This document shows, piece by piece, positions 18,559-27,854 of a DNA stretch of 64,000 nt; the first letter of the stretch is position 1, and the number at the start of each line of letters is the position of its first letter. The notes beneath the pieces were generated by a model. The model saw nothing but the letters and a program-made list of their open reading frames with translations. It made no database searches and was not told the origin of the DNA. The stretch is from Prochlorococcus sp. AG-363-N16 (GTDB lineage Bacteria; Cyanobacteriota; Cyanobacteriia; PCC-6307; Cyanobiaceae), in contig QCFW01000007.1 of the NCBI GenBank assembly GCA_003280135.1, positions 1 through 64,000 on the forward strand, written 5' to 3'. Made by a program: the position numbers and the translations under genes.

Positions 18559-19163
18559 AATTGTATTGCGAGCTCTTTTAGTTAACTTATAGATCTATTT
18601 TATTCTGTCTAGTTTTTTTAGGAATGGATAAAAACCTTAAAGATTTTGAAGAATCATTAGCTTTAGAACACTAAGCAATTTTTTTCACTTTTTTAATTCC
18701 TTTAATTTTCAAAGATTGGTAATTCAGCATTCATGATCAATATTCGGAAAGCAAGCAGATATTCATTAACCAAACTGTTTGCACAATCTTGGAAGATGCT
18801 TAAAAGAACTCTTGCTTTCATCAGATTAGATCATGGTACACATTCTTATCACTAAGAGTTTTTTGGCTTATGCTGACGAATTGGGCCTTGCACTTTTGCT
18901 ACTGCTACTCATTAATCATGACCTCAGTCTTCAATTAGAATGAGACCCTGCTGAGATTTTAGAAGAAATATTCACTCAATTAGGTATTTGGCAATCAAAA
19001 AACCTATATCAAAAAACTTTCTAAAGCAGTCATTAAAAGCAAACTCTCTTTAATTTACTAATAGGTTGCTAGAAACTTCATGGGTTATTTAAGGAACAGC
19101 TATCAGAGACTTGAGCGATATTGATTTATGTGTTGTTATCAGTAAAACTTATCTATTTCTTCA
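18559..19163. other. 600-base stretch with only tiny or decayed ORFs
   Basis: No convincing full gene. Two overlapping + strand short frames stand out: 18733-18855 (40 codons, MINIRKASRYSLTKLF start, Lys/Arg-rich) and 18833-18943 (36 codons). The second continues in frame beyond its TGA to 19024. No tRNA-like arms, inverted repeats of an insertion sequence or tandem repeats were seen. It may be decaying coding DNA or hold an unrecognised small RNA. Confidence 0.4.
18833..19024 (+). pseudogene. Possible decayed small gene with an in-frame stop
   Basis: From the ATG at 18833 the frame reads MVHILITKSFLAYADELG, then LALLLLLLINHDLSLQLE, a TGA at 18941, and then on as DPAEILEEIFTQLGIWQ to a TAA at 19022. 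The sequence on both sides of the TGA looks protein-like (amphipathic helix DPAEILEEIFTQLG), which suggests a small gene broken by one stop. The alternative is chance; AT-rich intergenic DNA makes short frames cheap. No family recognised. Confidence 0.3.
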
Positions 19164-19451
19164 ATGGCAACTTCTTGTTCATTCAGAATTACCCGAACTG
19201 CTGAAGATCTTGCGCAAACATTGACTGCCATTTCACAGCGATTAGTAAAGTTGGAACAAAGAATAGAAACTCTTGAATTAACTGCATCAAGTTCTCAGGT
19301 TGAGCAATCTGATGAAGAAATGACCATGCTTGATGGAGTGGATCAATTACTTGAAGAGTGTAAAGGATTATTAAATACTGAAAAAGAGGAAGCCCAAACT
19401 GATGAGTTATGGATCAATCAGGACGAAGATCATCAAAACATGGCTGCTTAA
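19164..19451 (+). CDS. Small acidic helical protein of unknown function
   Basis: A 95-residue protein. Residues ~10-42 are a heptad-like helix (LAQTLTAISQRLVKLEQRIETLEL), suited to a short coiled coil; residues ~45-80 are acidic (SDEEMTMLDGVDQLLEECKGLLN). No signal peptide or membrane segment. The ATG start and compositional coherence support a real gene; no family is recognised. It stands alone on the plus strand between unknown DNA and the aminotransferase gene. Confidence 0.7.
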   Translation: MATSCSFRITRTAEDLAQTLTAISQRLVKLEQRIETLELTASSSQVEQSDEEMTMLDGVDQLLEECKGLLNTEKEEAQTDELWINQDEDHQNMAA

Positions 19452-19581
19452 TTTGAAAAACAAATTTAACTAAAGTCATTTGTTCTCAAGGATTACTTAA
19501 CCTAAGGATTTATTGATGTCTTACAAGATGAATTAAAATTGGTTTATTATTAAAAAAATAAATCAATTTAGATATAATTAA

Positions 19582-20733
19582 TTATTTATTTTCCATTAGT
19601 ATTTTTGATGCAATACCTACACCAGTTCCTACTGGTTTAGTAGCAACACCAAGTTGATCTAATGTTGCTTCAATAGATCCTATTGCTGCAATTATATCTC
19701 GTTCATTTACAAAACCTAGATGACCTATGCGAAAAATTTTTCCTTTCAGATCATCTTGACCTCCTGCAAGTAATATATCAAAATTATTTTTCACATTTTT
19801 TCTTATGACTTCTGCATCGATATTTTTTGGGGCTATTGCTGTAATAGATGGACTACCATAATCTTTTTCTGCAAACAATGGTAAACCTATTGATTGCATT
19901 GCTTCTTGAGTAGCTTTTTTATATATTTCATGACGTTTAAAAATCGATTCTAAACCTTCTTCTTTCATCATTTTTAAAGCTTCTTCGAGTGCAAAATAAA
20001 GGTTGACACTAGGCGTAAATGGGTTGCTATTTTTATCTGCTGTTTTTTTATAGAGCTTTAAGTCTAAATAAAACTTTGGTAGCTTAGAAATACTATTAGC
20101 AACCCAAGCTTTTTTGCTCATTGCAACGAAACTTAGCCCTGGCGGAATCATATAACCTTTTTGAGAACCTGAGGCAAGGACATCTATTCCCCATTCGTCC
20201 ATTGGTACATTGCATGCACCTAGGCTTGTCACACAATCAGCAATCATTAGTGCTTGTTTATGATCTTTAACGTAATGACTTATGGCCTTTAAATCATTTA
20301 TTACACCTGTAGATGTTTCTGAATGTGTAACAATTACCGCGCGAATATCCTTGTCTTGCTCTAATAGTTTTTTGAACTCTAAAGAGTCTAAAGGTTTCCC
20401 CCAATCTGCTTTTACAATTTGAACATTAAGTCCATATGCTTTAGCAACTTTTACCCACCTTTCACCAAATTTTCCATTTTCTCCACAAATGACTTTATCT
20501 CCTTGACTTAATGTATTAATAATTCCTGCTTCCATTGCAGCTGTTCCACTTCCTGTAATTGCAAGAACATCCTCTGATGTTTGGTGAAGCCATTTAAGGA
20601 GTTCAGTTGTGTTTTCTACAATATCTTGGAATTCCTGGGTTCTGTGTCCAATTGGGTGTCTTCCTAGAGCCTTTAAAACTCTTTCGGGTACTGGAGTTGG
20701 ACCTGGGATCATTAGAGTTAGTTTTTCTTTCAT
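19582..20733 (-). CDS. Class V aminotransferase, alanine/serine--glyoxylate type
   Basis: PLP enzyme of the alanine--glyoxylate / serine--glyoxylate group, which converts glyoxylate to glycine in photorespiration. Motifs: MIPGPTPVPERVLKALGRHPIGHRTQEF at the start, ITGSGTAAMEAGI, the strand VIVTHSETSTGVIND, MIADCVTSLGACNVPMDEWGIDV, and the PLP lysine in SGSQKGYMIPPGLSFVAMS. The frame is open to 20772 but the family N-terminus begins at MKEKLTLMIPGPTP, so I place the start at 20733 (383 residues). Older databases call this protein a soluble hydrogenase subunit; nothing here supports that. Divergent from cbiD. Confidence 0.92.
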   Translation of the reverse strand: MKEKLTLMIPGPTPVPERVLKALGRHPIGHRTQEFQDIVENTTELLKWLHQTSEDVLAITGSGTAAMEAGIINTLSQGDKVICGENGKFGERWVKVAKAYGLNVQIVKADWGKPLDSLEFKKLLEQDKDIRAVIVTHSETSTGVINDLKAISHYVKDHKQALMIADCVTSLGACNVPMDEWGIDVLASGSQKGYMIPPGLSFVAMSKKAWVANSISKLPKFYLDLKLYKKTADKNSNPFTPSVNLYFALEEALKMMKEEGLESIFKRHEIYKKATQEAMQSIGLPLFAEKDYGSPSITAIAPKNIDAEVIRKNVKNNFDILLAGGQDDLKGKIFRIGHLGFVNERDIIAAIGSIEATLDQLGVATKPVGTGVGIASKILMENK

Positions 20734-20770
20734 CAACAATTGAGTTAAAAGAGTTATTTTAAAAACTACC

Positions 20771-20787
20771 AAAGGAATTTATTTATT
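20771..20787 (+). promoter_or_regulatory. Shine-Dalgarno and ATT start proposed for cbiD
   Basis: AAAGGA, eight spacer bases, then ATT. The spacing is ideal for initiation. No standard start codon exists in this frame until 20932. The ATT would code for the residue before SNFSSDSNGFTLPVW. An ATG at 20810 exists but is in another frame. Confidence 0.5.
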
Positions 20788-21951
20788 TCTAATTTTTCTT
20801 CTGATTCAAATGGATTCACACTTCCAGTTTGGGTTGCGGGAGCCGCACGAGCAGCTGCAGAAGCTCTTGCAGGAAAACCTTTTTCTGCAATTCAAGAGCT
20901 TCATTTACCTAAGGACGGGGAATCTATATATGTGCCTGTTTCATCTGCGGCTGTGCTTCAAAATGGTCATGAAGCTCTTGGAATTAGTCTTTGTGACTCA
21001 GGAATTGGCTTAGATTTAACACGAGGATTAGAGATATGGACATATCTTCAATTTCTGACAGACACTAATTGTGAAAACTTTCAAAGTAATTACAGTGATA
21101 ATTGGTTAGAGATTGTTGCTGGCTATGGAGTTGGTAAAGTAGATTTAACGGGTCAAATCTGTTTATCACATTTTGCTAGAGATTTATTACTTTTTAATCT
21201 TAAACCATATAAAAAAATTGGATATATTTTGAAACTAGAAATAATATTTCCTGCTGGAAAAGAGCTGTCTGAACGTACTAGTAATCATGCTTTTGGAGTT
21301 GTTGATGGATTAGCTGTTATTGGTATGCAAGCTGAGGTTCAGGATAGCGCTTCTCCTGATCAATTACAACAAACAATTTCATTATTAAAGTCTATATCTA
21401 AGCAGCCTAAATTTGATGGATCTCTCACTTTTGTTATTGGTCAAAATGGTTTAGATATCGCTTCTAGCAAGGGTTTAGATATTGATTTTGTAATTAAAAC
21501 TGGTAATTGGTTAGGGCCGTTAATAGTTGCAGCTGCGAAAGAGAAAATCAAGAAACTTTTGCTTTGGGGATATCATGGAAAGTTAGTTAAACTTGCTGGT
21601 GGAATTTTTCATACTCATCATCATTTAGCTGATGGTCGTATAGAAATCTTAATTGCTTTAGCGGTTAAAGAAGGCATCCCTTTAGAATTAATCAAATCTC
21701 TTTCTGAAAAAAATTCTCTTGAATCTGCTTTTCTATTTCTACAAGAAAAATCCCCACAACTTGCCAACAGATTATGGTCTCGTTTGGCTAAGGAAATTGA
21801 ACTAAAAACTACTCATTATGTAAAACGTTATGTTGTTTCTTCTACTATTGAAATAGGTGTTGTTTTGTTTGATCGCAAAAGGAAGCTACGCTGGGCTGGA
21901 CCAATAGGTCTTCAAAGAATTAATTCTCTTGATTTGACTCTTGAGGTCTAA
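20785..21951 (+). CDS. cbiD: Cobalt-precorrin-5B C1-methyltransferase (anaerobic B12 route), non-standard start
   Basis: Methylates C1 of the corrin ring in cobalamin synthesis. The glycine/histidine signature GKLVKLAGGIFHTHHHLADGR (about residue 275) and the GSLTFVIGQNGLDIASSKG region are CbiD features. Only a GTG at 20932 offers a standard start, but that removes the conserved GFTLPVWVAGAARAAAEAL and KPFSAIQELHLP, which are in frame upstream. The frame is open from 20749 and has no ATG, GTG or TTG before 20932. AAAGGA at 20771-20776 lies 8 bases before an ATT at 20785, which I take as the start (388 residues). The function is firm; the start is inference. Confidence 0.9.
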   Translation: MSNFSSDSNGFTLPVWVAGAARAAAEALAGKPFSAIQELHLPKDGESIYVPVSSAAVLQNGHEALGISLCDSGIGLDLTRGLEIWTYLQFLTDTNCENFQSNYSDNWLEIVAGYGVGKVDLTGQICLSHFARDLLLFNLKPYKKIGYILKLEIIFPAGKELSERTSNHAFGVVDGLAVIGMQAEVQDSASPDQLQQTISLLKSISKQPKFDGSLTFVIGQNGLDIASSKGLDIDFVIKTGNWLGPLIVAAAKEKIKKLLLWGYHGKLVKLAGGIFHTHHHLADGRIEILIALAVKEGIPLELIKSLSEKNSLESAFLFLQEKSPQLANRLWSRLAKEIELKTTHYVKRYVVSSTIEIGVVLFDRKRKLRWAGPIGLQRINSLDLTLEV

Positions 21952-22010
21952 TCATAGACTTTTCTTTAATCTAAATTCTTAGAAGACTGCTTTGGTTCTA
22001 TTTTGTAGAT

Positions 22011-23597
22011 ATGTCTAATTCACAATTGGAAAATCAGCGTACTCCTGCAATAGTAATTCTTGACTTTGGCTCGCAATATTCAGAATTAATAGCGCGTCGT
22101 ATTAGAGAGATTGAAGTTTATTCTCTTGTTTTAAGTTATGACACTCCTGCAGATGATTTGCGGAAGTTAGCGCCTAAAGGAATCCTCCTAAGTGGAGGCC
22201 CTGGATCTGTTTATGAACAAGGTGCACCATTATCAGATCCTGAAATTTGGAATTTAAATATTCCAGTACTTGGTATTTGTTATGGGATGCAAGTGATGGT
22301 TCATCAATTAGGAGGTTCTGTAACGCCAGCTATGGGAAAAGCTGAATATGGTAAGGCTCCTTTAGTGGTAGATAATCCAACTACATTATTAACTAATGTC
22401 GAAAGTGGTTCGACAATGTGGATGAGTCATGGTGATTCTGTTAGAAACCTTCCTTTAGGATTTATTCGTCTTGCGCATACATCTAATACTGCTGAGGCAG
22501 CTATAGCTTTACATAATTCTCATTTTTACGGAGTTCAATTTCATCCTGAAGTTGTTCATTCAACTCATGGCATGGTTATGCTTCGTAATTTTGTTCATAC
22601 CATTTGCTCTTGTCAACCTGATTGGACTACTAAGACTTTTATTAATGAGGCTATTACTAAGGTACGTAATCAAGTTGGCACTAAAAAAGTTTTACTTGCC
22701 TTATCTGGAGGTGTTGATTCATCCACCCTTGCGTTTTTATTGCAAAAAGCTATTGGTAATCAGTTGACATGTATGTTTATTGATCAAGGATTTATGAGAA
22801 AGGGTGAACCTGAATTTTTAATGGAGTTCTTTGATAAAAAATTTAAAATCAATGTTCAATATATCAATGCTCGCAAAAGATTTGTTTCTAAATTGGAAGG
22901 GGTAATTGATCCGGAAGAAAAGAGAAAAATTATTGGGACAGAATTTATAAGAGTTTTTGAAGAAGAAAGTATTCGTTTAGGTCCTTTTGATTACTTAGCT
23001 CAAGGAACTCTTTATCCCGATGTAATAGAAAGTTCGGGGACGAATATAGATCCAAAAACTGGAGAAAGAATAGCTGTAAAGATTAAAAGTCATCATAATG
23101 TTGGGGGCTTACCAAAAGATCTTCAGTTTAAATTAGTTGAACCCTTAAGACGCTTATTTAAGGATGAGGTTCGAAAAGTAGGGAGGTCTCTTGGGTTGCC
23201 AGAGGAAATAGTTCAAAGACACCCATTTCCTGGACCAGGATTAGCAATCAGAATTCTTGGAGAAGTTACAGATGAGAAATTGAATTGTTTGCGTGATGCT
23301 GATTTAATTGTTAGAGAAGAAATTACTCGAGCAGGTTTATATCATGATATCTGGCAAGCTTTTGCAGTTTTATTACCTGTTCGTTCTGTAGGTGTAATGG
23401 GAGATAAACGTACTTATGCATGGCCAATTGTTATTCGATGTGTTTCTAGTGAAGATGGCATGACAGCCGATTGGTCAAGATTACCTTCGTCTTTATTAGA
23501 AACAATGTCTAATAGAATTGTCAACGAGGTTGATGGTGTAAATAGGGTTGTTTTAGATATCACAAGTAAACCACCAGGAACTATTGAGTGGGAGTAA
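22011..23597 (+). CDS. guaA: GMP synthase (glutamine-hydrolysing)
   Basis: Converts XMP to GMP. Residues 1-200 are the glutaminase domain with [12 protein letters not shown], the nucleophile cysteine in LGICYGMQ, and [13 protein letters not shown]. Residues ~215-400 are the ATP pyrophosphatase domain with the P-loop ALSGGVDSS and [22 protein letters not shown]; then the dimerisation domain ending KPPGTIEWE, the expected C-terminus. 528 residues, full length. Runs with cbiD on the same strand, 59 bases apart. Confidence 0.98.
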   Translation: MSNSQLENQRTPAIVILDFGSQYSELIARRIREIEVYSLVLSYDTPADDLRKLAPKGILLSGGPGSVYEQGAPLSDPEIWNLNIPVLGICYGMQVMVHQLGGSVTPAMGKAEYGKAPLVVDNPTTLLTNVESGSTMWMSHGDSVRNLPLGFIRLAHTSNTAEAAIALHNSHFYGVQFHPEVVHSTHGMVMLRNFVHTICSCQPDWTTKTFINEAITKVRNQVGTKKVLLALSGGVDSSTLAFLLQKAIGNQLTCMFIDQGFMRKGEPEFLMEFFDKKFKINVQYINARKRFVSKLEGVIDPEEKRKIIGTEFIRVFEEESIRLGPFDYLAQGTLYPDVIESSGTNIDPKTGERIAVKIKSHHNVGGLPKDLQFKLVEPLRRLFKDEVRKVGRSLGLPEEIVQRHPFPGPGLAIRILGEVTDEKLNCLRDADLIVREEITRAGLYHDIWQAFAVLLPVRSVGVMGDKRTYAWPIVIRCVSSEDGMTADWSRLPSSLLETMSNRIVNEVDGVNRVVLDITSKPPGTIEWE

Positions 23598-23928
23598 AAT
23601 CTTGAGAAACTTTTAGGAAATATACAAAAAATATTTTTAATTAATAAAAATTTACATTTATTTGCCGATACTTTTTGTAATGGCTATTTAAAATTTAAAA
23701 GAACAATTAAATAGGCTTTGATGACATATAATATGATTGACATGTCATTCTTTTACTTGCAATTTTCAGGATTTGGTTAGTTAAATTTTGCAAACCTAAC
23801 GAATAGGAATATATGAATTTAAAACTTGTTGGAATCGAGAGGATTTTTCTTTTTTCAAACTATTTCTTGTAGCGTTCCTTGTAGGAGAACTGATAGAGAT
23901 GGCACTAGTTTAGATACTTTAGACTTAA
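23598..23928. other. 331-base intergenic region after guaA
   Basis: Very AT-rich, with no ORF longer than about 20 codons on the strand I read closely, no tRNA-like sequence and no strong hairpin. A TTGACA at 23737-23742 could be a -35 element, but the bases 17 positions on (CAATTT) are a poor -10. Likely holds the guaA 3' end and the promoter of the next gene; a small RNA cannot be excluded. Confidence 0.4.
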
Positions 23929-24612
23929 TTGTTTGAAAATTTTCAAAAGACTGGTGAAATCCATTTCAAGTCGTTATTTTGGATTAGTAGCATAAATGAA
24001 TTGACAGTTGCTCCTTCAGAAGAAATTACTTTAGACCGTCGACTTCAACATGACAGTATTCAATTTTCTGGGAAGACGGTCTATCTAAATCCATTTTTAT
24101 ATTGGCGGAGATTTGATAGCAAGCTTGATCGATGGTTAAGGGAGCCTGGTCAATTGGGAGAAGATCAAATTAGAGTTAATCGTTTACGCTTTTATCCTGA
24201 AATTAATTGGGATTACTTGGAAGAAGAAGAGAGAAATATTAAAGATGGCGCAGTGGAAATGTTTTTGAAGAGTCTCGAGTTGATAGGCACTTTTCATCCA
24301 GAACTTAGCTCAGGGCAATTACTTGAAGTGGAACGTAAGATGGCGATTACAAAAAAACGTGCATTTGAAAAATGGGTAGAAAAGTCGTTTAGAAGAAGAT
24401 TAAATAAAGAGATACAAGAAAAACAACGATTAGCTAGGGAGCGTTTTTTAAGAGAATGGCGTGAATGGTTAAGTCAAGAAACCACTCACAAAGCCTTATT
24501 ACCCTTAGTGGCAATTTGTTTTCTGTCTATATTTGGAGGTTGGTCCTTAGGTATGTCTAGTAATAGTTGCACTCCATATTTTAATTCTGTTGATCAAAAT
24601 GCAATGAACTAG
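23929..24612 (+). CDS. Hypothetical protein with C-terminal membrane anchor
   Basis: A 227-residue protein starting at a TTG. Residues 1-130 are mixed (LDRRLQHDSIQFSGKTVYLNPFLYWRRFDSKLDRW); residues ~135-190 are strongly charged and helical (KEIQEKQRLARERFLREWREW); residues ~193-212 are a hydrophobic segment (LLPLVAICFLSIFGGWSLGM), leaving a short tail. This reads as a membrane-tethered cytoplasmic protein. No family recognised. It runs into the next unknown gene (12-base gap) and then PBP2, so a role linked to the cell envelope is a guess from context. Confidence 0.75.
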   Translation: MFENFQKTGEIHFKSLFWISSINELTVAPSEEITLDRRLQHDSIQFSGKTVYLNPFLYWRRFDSKLDRWLREPGQLGEDQIRVNRLRFYPEINWDYLEEEERNIKDGAVEMFLKSLELIGTFHPELSSGQLLEVERKMAITKKRAFEKWVEKSFRRRLNKEIQEKQRLARERFLREWREWLSQETTHKALLPLVAICFLSIFGGWSLGMSSNSCTPYFNSVDQNAMN

Positions 24613-24624
24613 GGTAGGGCTCCT

Positions 24625-24990
24625 ATGCCTAAAGATTCGTTAGAGGAATTACGCCTCACTTTTATGCAAGATTTTTTGCCAGTTGGTATGGCAATAGTTG
24701 ATCGAGTAAAGAAAGAAGGTTTCTCAGAATTAGTTCAATTCTTTAATGATTCTGATGATCCTTTAAATCAATTACGTACGGAGGGTGATTTGGCGGCACA
24801 AAGTGTTCGTCAAAAACTTGATGACATTAGTCCAGGACTAGGTAATCCTGTCATGAATGTAAAAGTATCAGTAGAGGATAGTGAATCTGAGGACTTTTCT
24901 CTTTTGAATGAGAGTGAATTATTGATGGTTTTAGAAAGAGTAGAAGATCGGATTGATTTATTACTGCAATATTTAGATGAATCAAATTAA
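24625..24990 (+). CDS. Hypothetical acidic protein
   Basis: A 121-residue protein, ATG start, no signal peptide or membrane segment. Helical N-terminal half (LRLTFMQDFLPVGMAIVDRVKKEGFSELVQFF) and an acidic C-terminal helix (LLMVLERVEDRIDLLLQYLDE). It lies between the membrane-anchored unknown protein and PBP2 with gaps of 12 and 21 bases, which points to a three-gene operon. I do not recognise it. Confidence 0.75.
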   Translation: MPKDSLEELRLTFMQDFLPVGMAIVDRVKKEGFSELVQFFNDSDDPLNQLRTEGDLAAQSVRQKLDDISPGLGNPVMNVKVSVEDSESEDFSLLNESELLMVLERVEDRIDLLLQYLDESN

Positions 24991-25011
24991 TTTGTTGAGA
25001 AATAAAGTCTT

Positions 25012-26814
25012 ATGAAGGTTTCCGATCTACATAGAGAGAATTCAAGTAGGAAAATCTTTTTAAATAATCAACCTAACTTTTTAATAGTTTTAATTATTAT
25101 TTTCTTTTCTGTAATTGTGGGTAGATTATCTTGGCTTCAATTAATTCAAGGTTCCAATTACAAAAGACTTTCTGATAATAATCGAGTTCGATTGATAGCA
25201 AGCCCGCCTATAAGAGGAAGAATTTTAGATTCTAAAGGGAATATTCTTGCTGATAATAAACTGGTATACTCTTTGATTGTGCAACCCTATTTAATATCAG
25301 AAGAACAGTGGGGCAAAAATGCACTTCTATTATCGGATGTATTAGATATAGATTACCAACAATTAAATTTAAGATTCAAGGAAGGTTTAAAAGATAATCG
25401 TTTAAGTATTACTTTAGTTTCTAATATGTCTACAGAACAAATTATCAAATTTAAAGAAAAAGAATCTTTATTTAATGGTCTACAAGTACATCTTGAGTTA
25501 GTACGTTTATATCCATTCCAAACTCTTGCTTCTCATGTATTGGGTTATACCCAATACATCACAATGAAAGAATATAAGGAGCTTTCCAAATATGGTTATA
25601 AGATTCAAGATCGTATTGGACGTATTGGTTTAGAAGCTGCTTTTGAAGACGAGTTACGTGGGAAATGGGGAGGTCAAATGTTAGAAGTAGACGCTGCTGG
25701 ACGAATCCAGCGTAATCTTGGTTATAAAGCCCCTGAAGCTGGGAAAGATTTAGTTTTAACTATTGATCTACAGCTACAACAAACCGCAGAAAGAGTACTT
25801 GCGAATAAACGTGCCGGAGCAATCGTTGTATTAGAGCCTCGAACAGGAGCTATTAAGGCTTTGGCCAGTAAACCTAATTTTGATCCTAATTTTTTCACAA
25901 AATCTATAACGACTCAATCAGAATATGAGACTATCTTTTTGGCTTCTGATTTACCACTTTTAAGTAGAGCCTTAAATGCATACGATCCAGGCAGCACTTG
26001 GAAAGTAGTAACTGGTATGGCGGGTATGGATAGTGGCAAATTTCCATCAGATATTCGTTTAAAAACAGCTCGATGTATTAGGTATGGAGGACATTGTTTT
26101 CCTGAACATAACCCTCAAGGTTGGGGAACGATTGGTTATGAAGATGCTTTTCGAGTTTCTAGTAATACCTTTTTTTATCAAGTGGGAGTTGGATCAGGCA
26201 TTAAAGAACTATTTAGTGCTGCCACTAAATTGGGTTTTTACAAGAAAACAGGTATTGAATTAGCTAATGAGGAAAGTAAAGGTTTTGTTGGCAATAAAGA
26301 ATGGGCTGATAAAGGTAGAGGTTGGGGCAAACCCGGTACTACACCATGGATACCCGAAGATATTGCTAGTGCTTCTATAGGTCAAATGGTAGTTCAAGTT
26401 ACTCCTTTACAATTAGCTCGTGCATATGCAGTCTTTGCAAATGGTGGATATTTAATTACTCCTCATTTAGTTGAATCAAATATTGATTGGCTTTCGTCCA
26501 AATATCGAAAAAAAGTAGATATACAGCCAGAAACGTTACAAACGATTCGTCAAGGTTTGTTGAAAGTAGCACAATCTGGAACGGGAAGAGCTGTTAACCT
26601 TGACTTGCCAACATTACCCCCAGTAGCAGCTAAGACGGGAACAGCAGAAGATAGTACTGGTGGAAGTGATCATGCATGGTTTGCATGCTTTGCTCCTTAT
26701 GAAGCATCTGAAATAGTCGTTGTTACTTTTGCTCAAAATACCCCTGGCGGTGGTTCAGTACATGCGTTGCCTATGGCAAGAGAGCTGTTAAAGGCTTGGC
26801 ATCAAAGTCAATAA
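25012..26814 (+). CDS. mrdA: Penicillin-binding protein 2 (cell elongation transpeptidase)
   Basis: Inner-membrane class B transpeptidase that crosslinks peptidoglycan. One transmembrane segment at about 24-43 (FLIVLIIIFFSVIVGRLSWL), then the dimerisation domain (PPIRGRILDSKGNILADN, the class B signature), then the transpeptidase with SxxK as STWK in YDPGSTWKVVTG (about residue 330), SxN as SSN in RVSSNTFFYQVG, and KTG in AAKTGTAED. 600 residues. The class and PBP2 (not PBP3) assignment rest on overall similarity and the N-terminal motif; the symbol is the usual one for this class. Confidence 0.92.
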   Translation: MKVSDLHRENSSRKIFLNNQPNFLIVLIIIFFSVIVGRLSWLQLIQGSNYKRLSDNNRVRLIASPPIRGRILDSKGNILADNKLVYSLIVQPYLISEEQWGKNALLLSDVLDIDYQQLNLRFKEGLKDNRLSITLVSNMSTEQIIKFKEKESLFNGLQVHLELVRLYPFQTLASHVLGYTQYITMKEYKELSKYGYKIQDRIGRIGLEAAFEDELRGKWGGQMLEVDAAGRIQRNLGYKAPEAGKDLVLTIDLQLQQTAERVLANKRAGAIVVLEPRTGAIKALASKPNFDPNFFTKSITTQSEYETIFLASDLPLLSRALNAYDPGSTWKVVTGMAGMDSGKFPSDIRLKTARCIRYGGHCFPEHNPQGWGTIGYEDAFRVSSNTFFYQVGVGSGIKELFSAATKLGFYKKTGIELANEESKGFVGNKEWADKGRGWGKPGTTPWIPEDIASASIGQMVVQVTPLQLARAYAVFANGGYLITPHLVESNIDWLSSKYRKKVDIQPETLQTIRQGLLKVAQSGTGRAVNLDLPTLPPVAAKTGTAEDSTGGSDHAWFACFAPYEASEIVVVTFAQNTPGGGSVHALPMARELLKAWHQSQ

Positions 26815-26842
26815 ATACAGAATTTTAGAGTTTTTGTTTCTT

Positions 26843-27049
26843 TTACGCTGCTTTAATGTCGAGTTTATTTTGCGATAGTTTGATATCTATCTTTTGCTTT
26901 ACTTCTAAGACGGAACAAGGATTTGTTTTAAAAGGAAAAATAATGAATGGACTTTTTTCTGGCCTGACAACCCATGCTTGGTTGTTTTGTTGTATTAATA
27001 AAAATCCTTTGTATCTGATTACCGTATTTTGAACAGAGAGAAATGACAT
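26843..27049 (-). CDS. Small conserved-looking hypothetical protein
   Basis: From the ATG at 27049 (the frame is open to 27067) this gives 68 residues: MSFLSVQNTVIRYKGFLLIQ, then QAWVVRPEKSPFIIFPFKTNPCSV, then EVKQKIDIKLSQ. The alternating beta-type first half with a short final helix looks like a real small domain, not a shadow, since no gene is present on the other strand. I do not recall a named function. Convergent with PBP2, 28 bases between ends. Confidence 0.6.
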   Translation of the reverse strand: MSFLSVQNTVIRYKGFLLIQQNNQAWVVRPEKSPFIIFPFKTNPCSVLEVKQKIDIKLSQNKLDIKAA

Positions 27050-27281
27050 ACAGTAAAAGATAATCACTCTTACTTTATTTCATAACACAATATGTAGCGT
27101 TTCAAGTATTTGCGGAATTTCTTTACAATTCTTACTTCGCTATAGTTCTCTTTTGCCAAAGGCTTGTAAGTCATTGCGGCAGAAGTAATTTTAAAATAAG
27201 TTTTTTATTTAATGAAAATATTTCCTTTTCACTCACTGTGGTGCAAATCTATATATAGGGTATTTTTTGATACTTGTGCGA

Positions 27282-27806
27282 TTAGTTTTTTATGGGATTC
27301 ATTTGCACTAAACGATTGATAACATCTTCAATGGATTCATCTTTTGCAGGATTTTTATAGTTACTAGCTATTTGTCGACCGACTACTTGTGCTCCTAAAT
27401 GAGCAAGTTGAATACGCAAGGAAATTAGCAATTCCATAGAACCACCTCCAGAGAAACTTGCTATTGCAATTGGCCTACCATTAAATAATGCGCGGAAATC
27501 ATTTTCTTGAACTGACAGCCATGCTATCGCGCTAGTCAGTACAGGTGGTATTGATCCATTGTATTCGGGAGCACAAATGACCCATTTGGGTATATTTACA
27601 ATATCTTGATGAAGTGAATGCACTTCTTGAGGAATGCCAAGCTTTTTATGGGTTCGAGGATTAAAAAGTGGTAAATCAATTGTTGTTAAGTCAATTAATT
27701 TTGATGAGGTTCCAAGTTGTTTACTAATTTCACAAAAACGTTGAGCTAGTTTTAGGTTTTCACCATTACTAGCAGTGATGACTAATAAATCTTCAGTGCA
27801 AGTCAT
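27282..27806 (-). CDS. NADPH-dependent FMN reductase-family flavoprotein
   Basis: A 174-residue flavodoxin-fold protein of the SsuE/ArsH/ChrR reductase group. LLVITASNGENLKLAQRF binds the FMN phosphate at the N-terminus; WVICAPEYNGSIPPVLTSAIAWL is the characteristic flavin segment, followed by IASFSGGGSMELLISLRIQLAHLGAQVV. It probably reduces free flavin or quinones with NAD(P)H in the cytoplasm. It follows flv3-flv1 on the same strand (48-base gap), so it may share their redox task; that is inference. Confidence 0.88.
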   Translation of the reverse strand: MTCTEDLLVITASNGENLKLAQRFCEISKQLGTSSKLIDLTTIDLPLFNPRTHKKLGIPQEVHSLHQDIVNIPKWVICAPEYNGSIPPVLTSAIAWLSVQENDFRALFNGRPIAIASFSGGGSMELLISLRIQLAHLGAQVVGRQIASNYKNPAKDESIEDVINRLVQMNPIKN

Positions 27807-27854
27807 GTAAAAAATTAGAGGAGTTTTTGCGGCGATTAATTTTGAATAGGGAGA

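Noticed and set aside
20810-21013. + strand frame with an ATG at 20810
   Set aside because: Out of frame with CbiD; its translation has no family match while the CbiD frame has. Only relevant if a frameshift error exists here.
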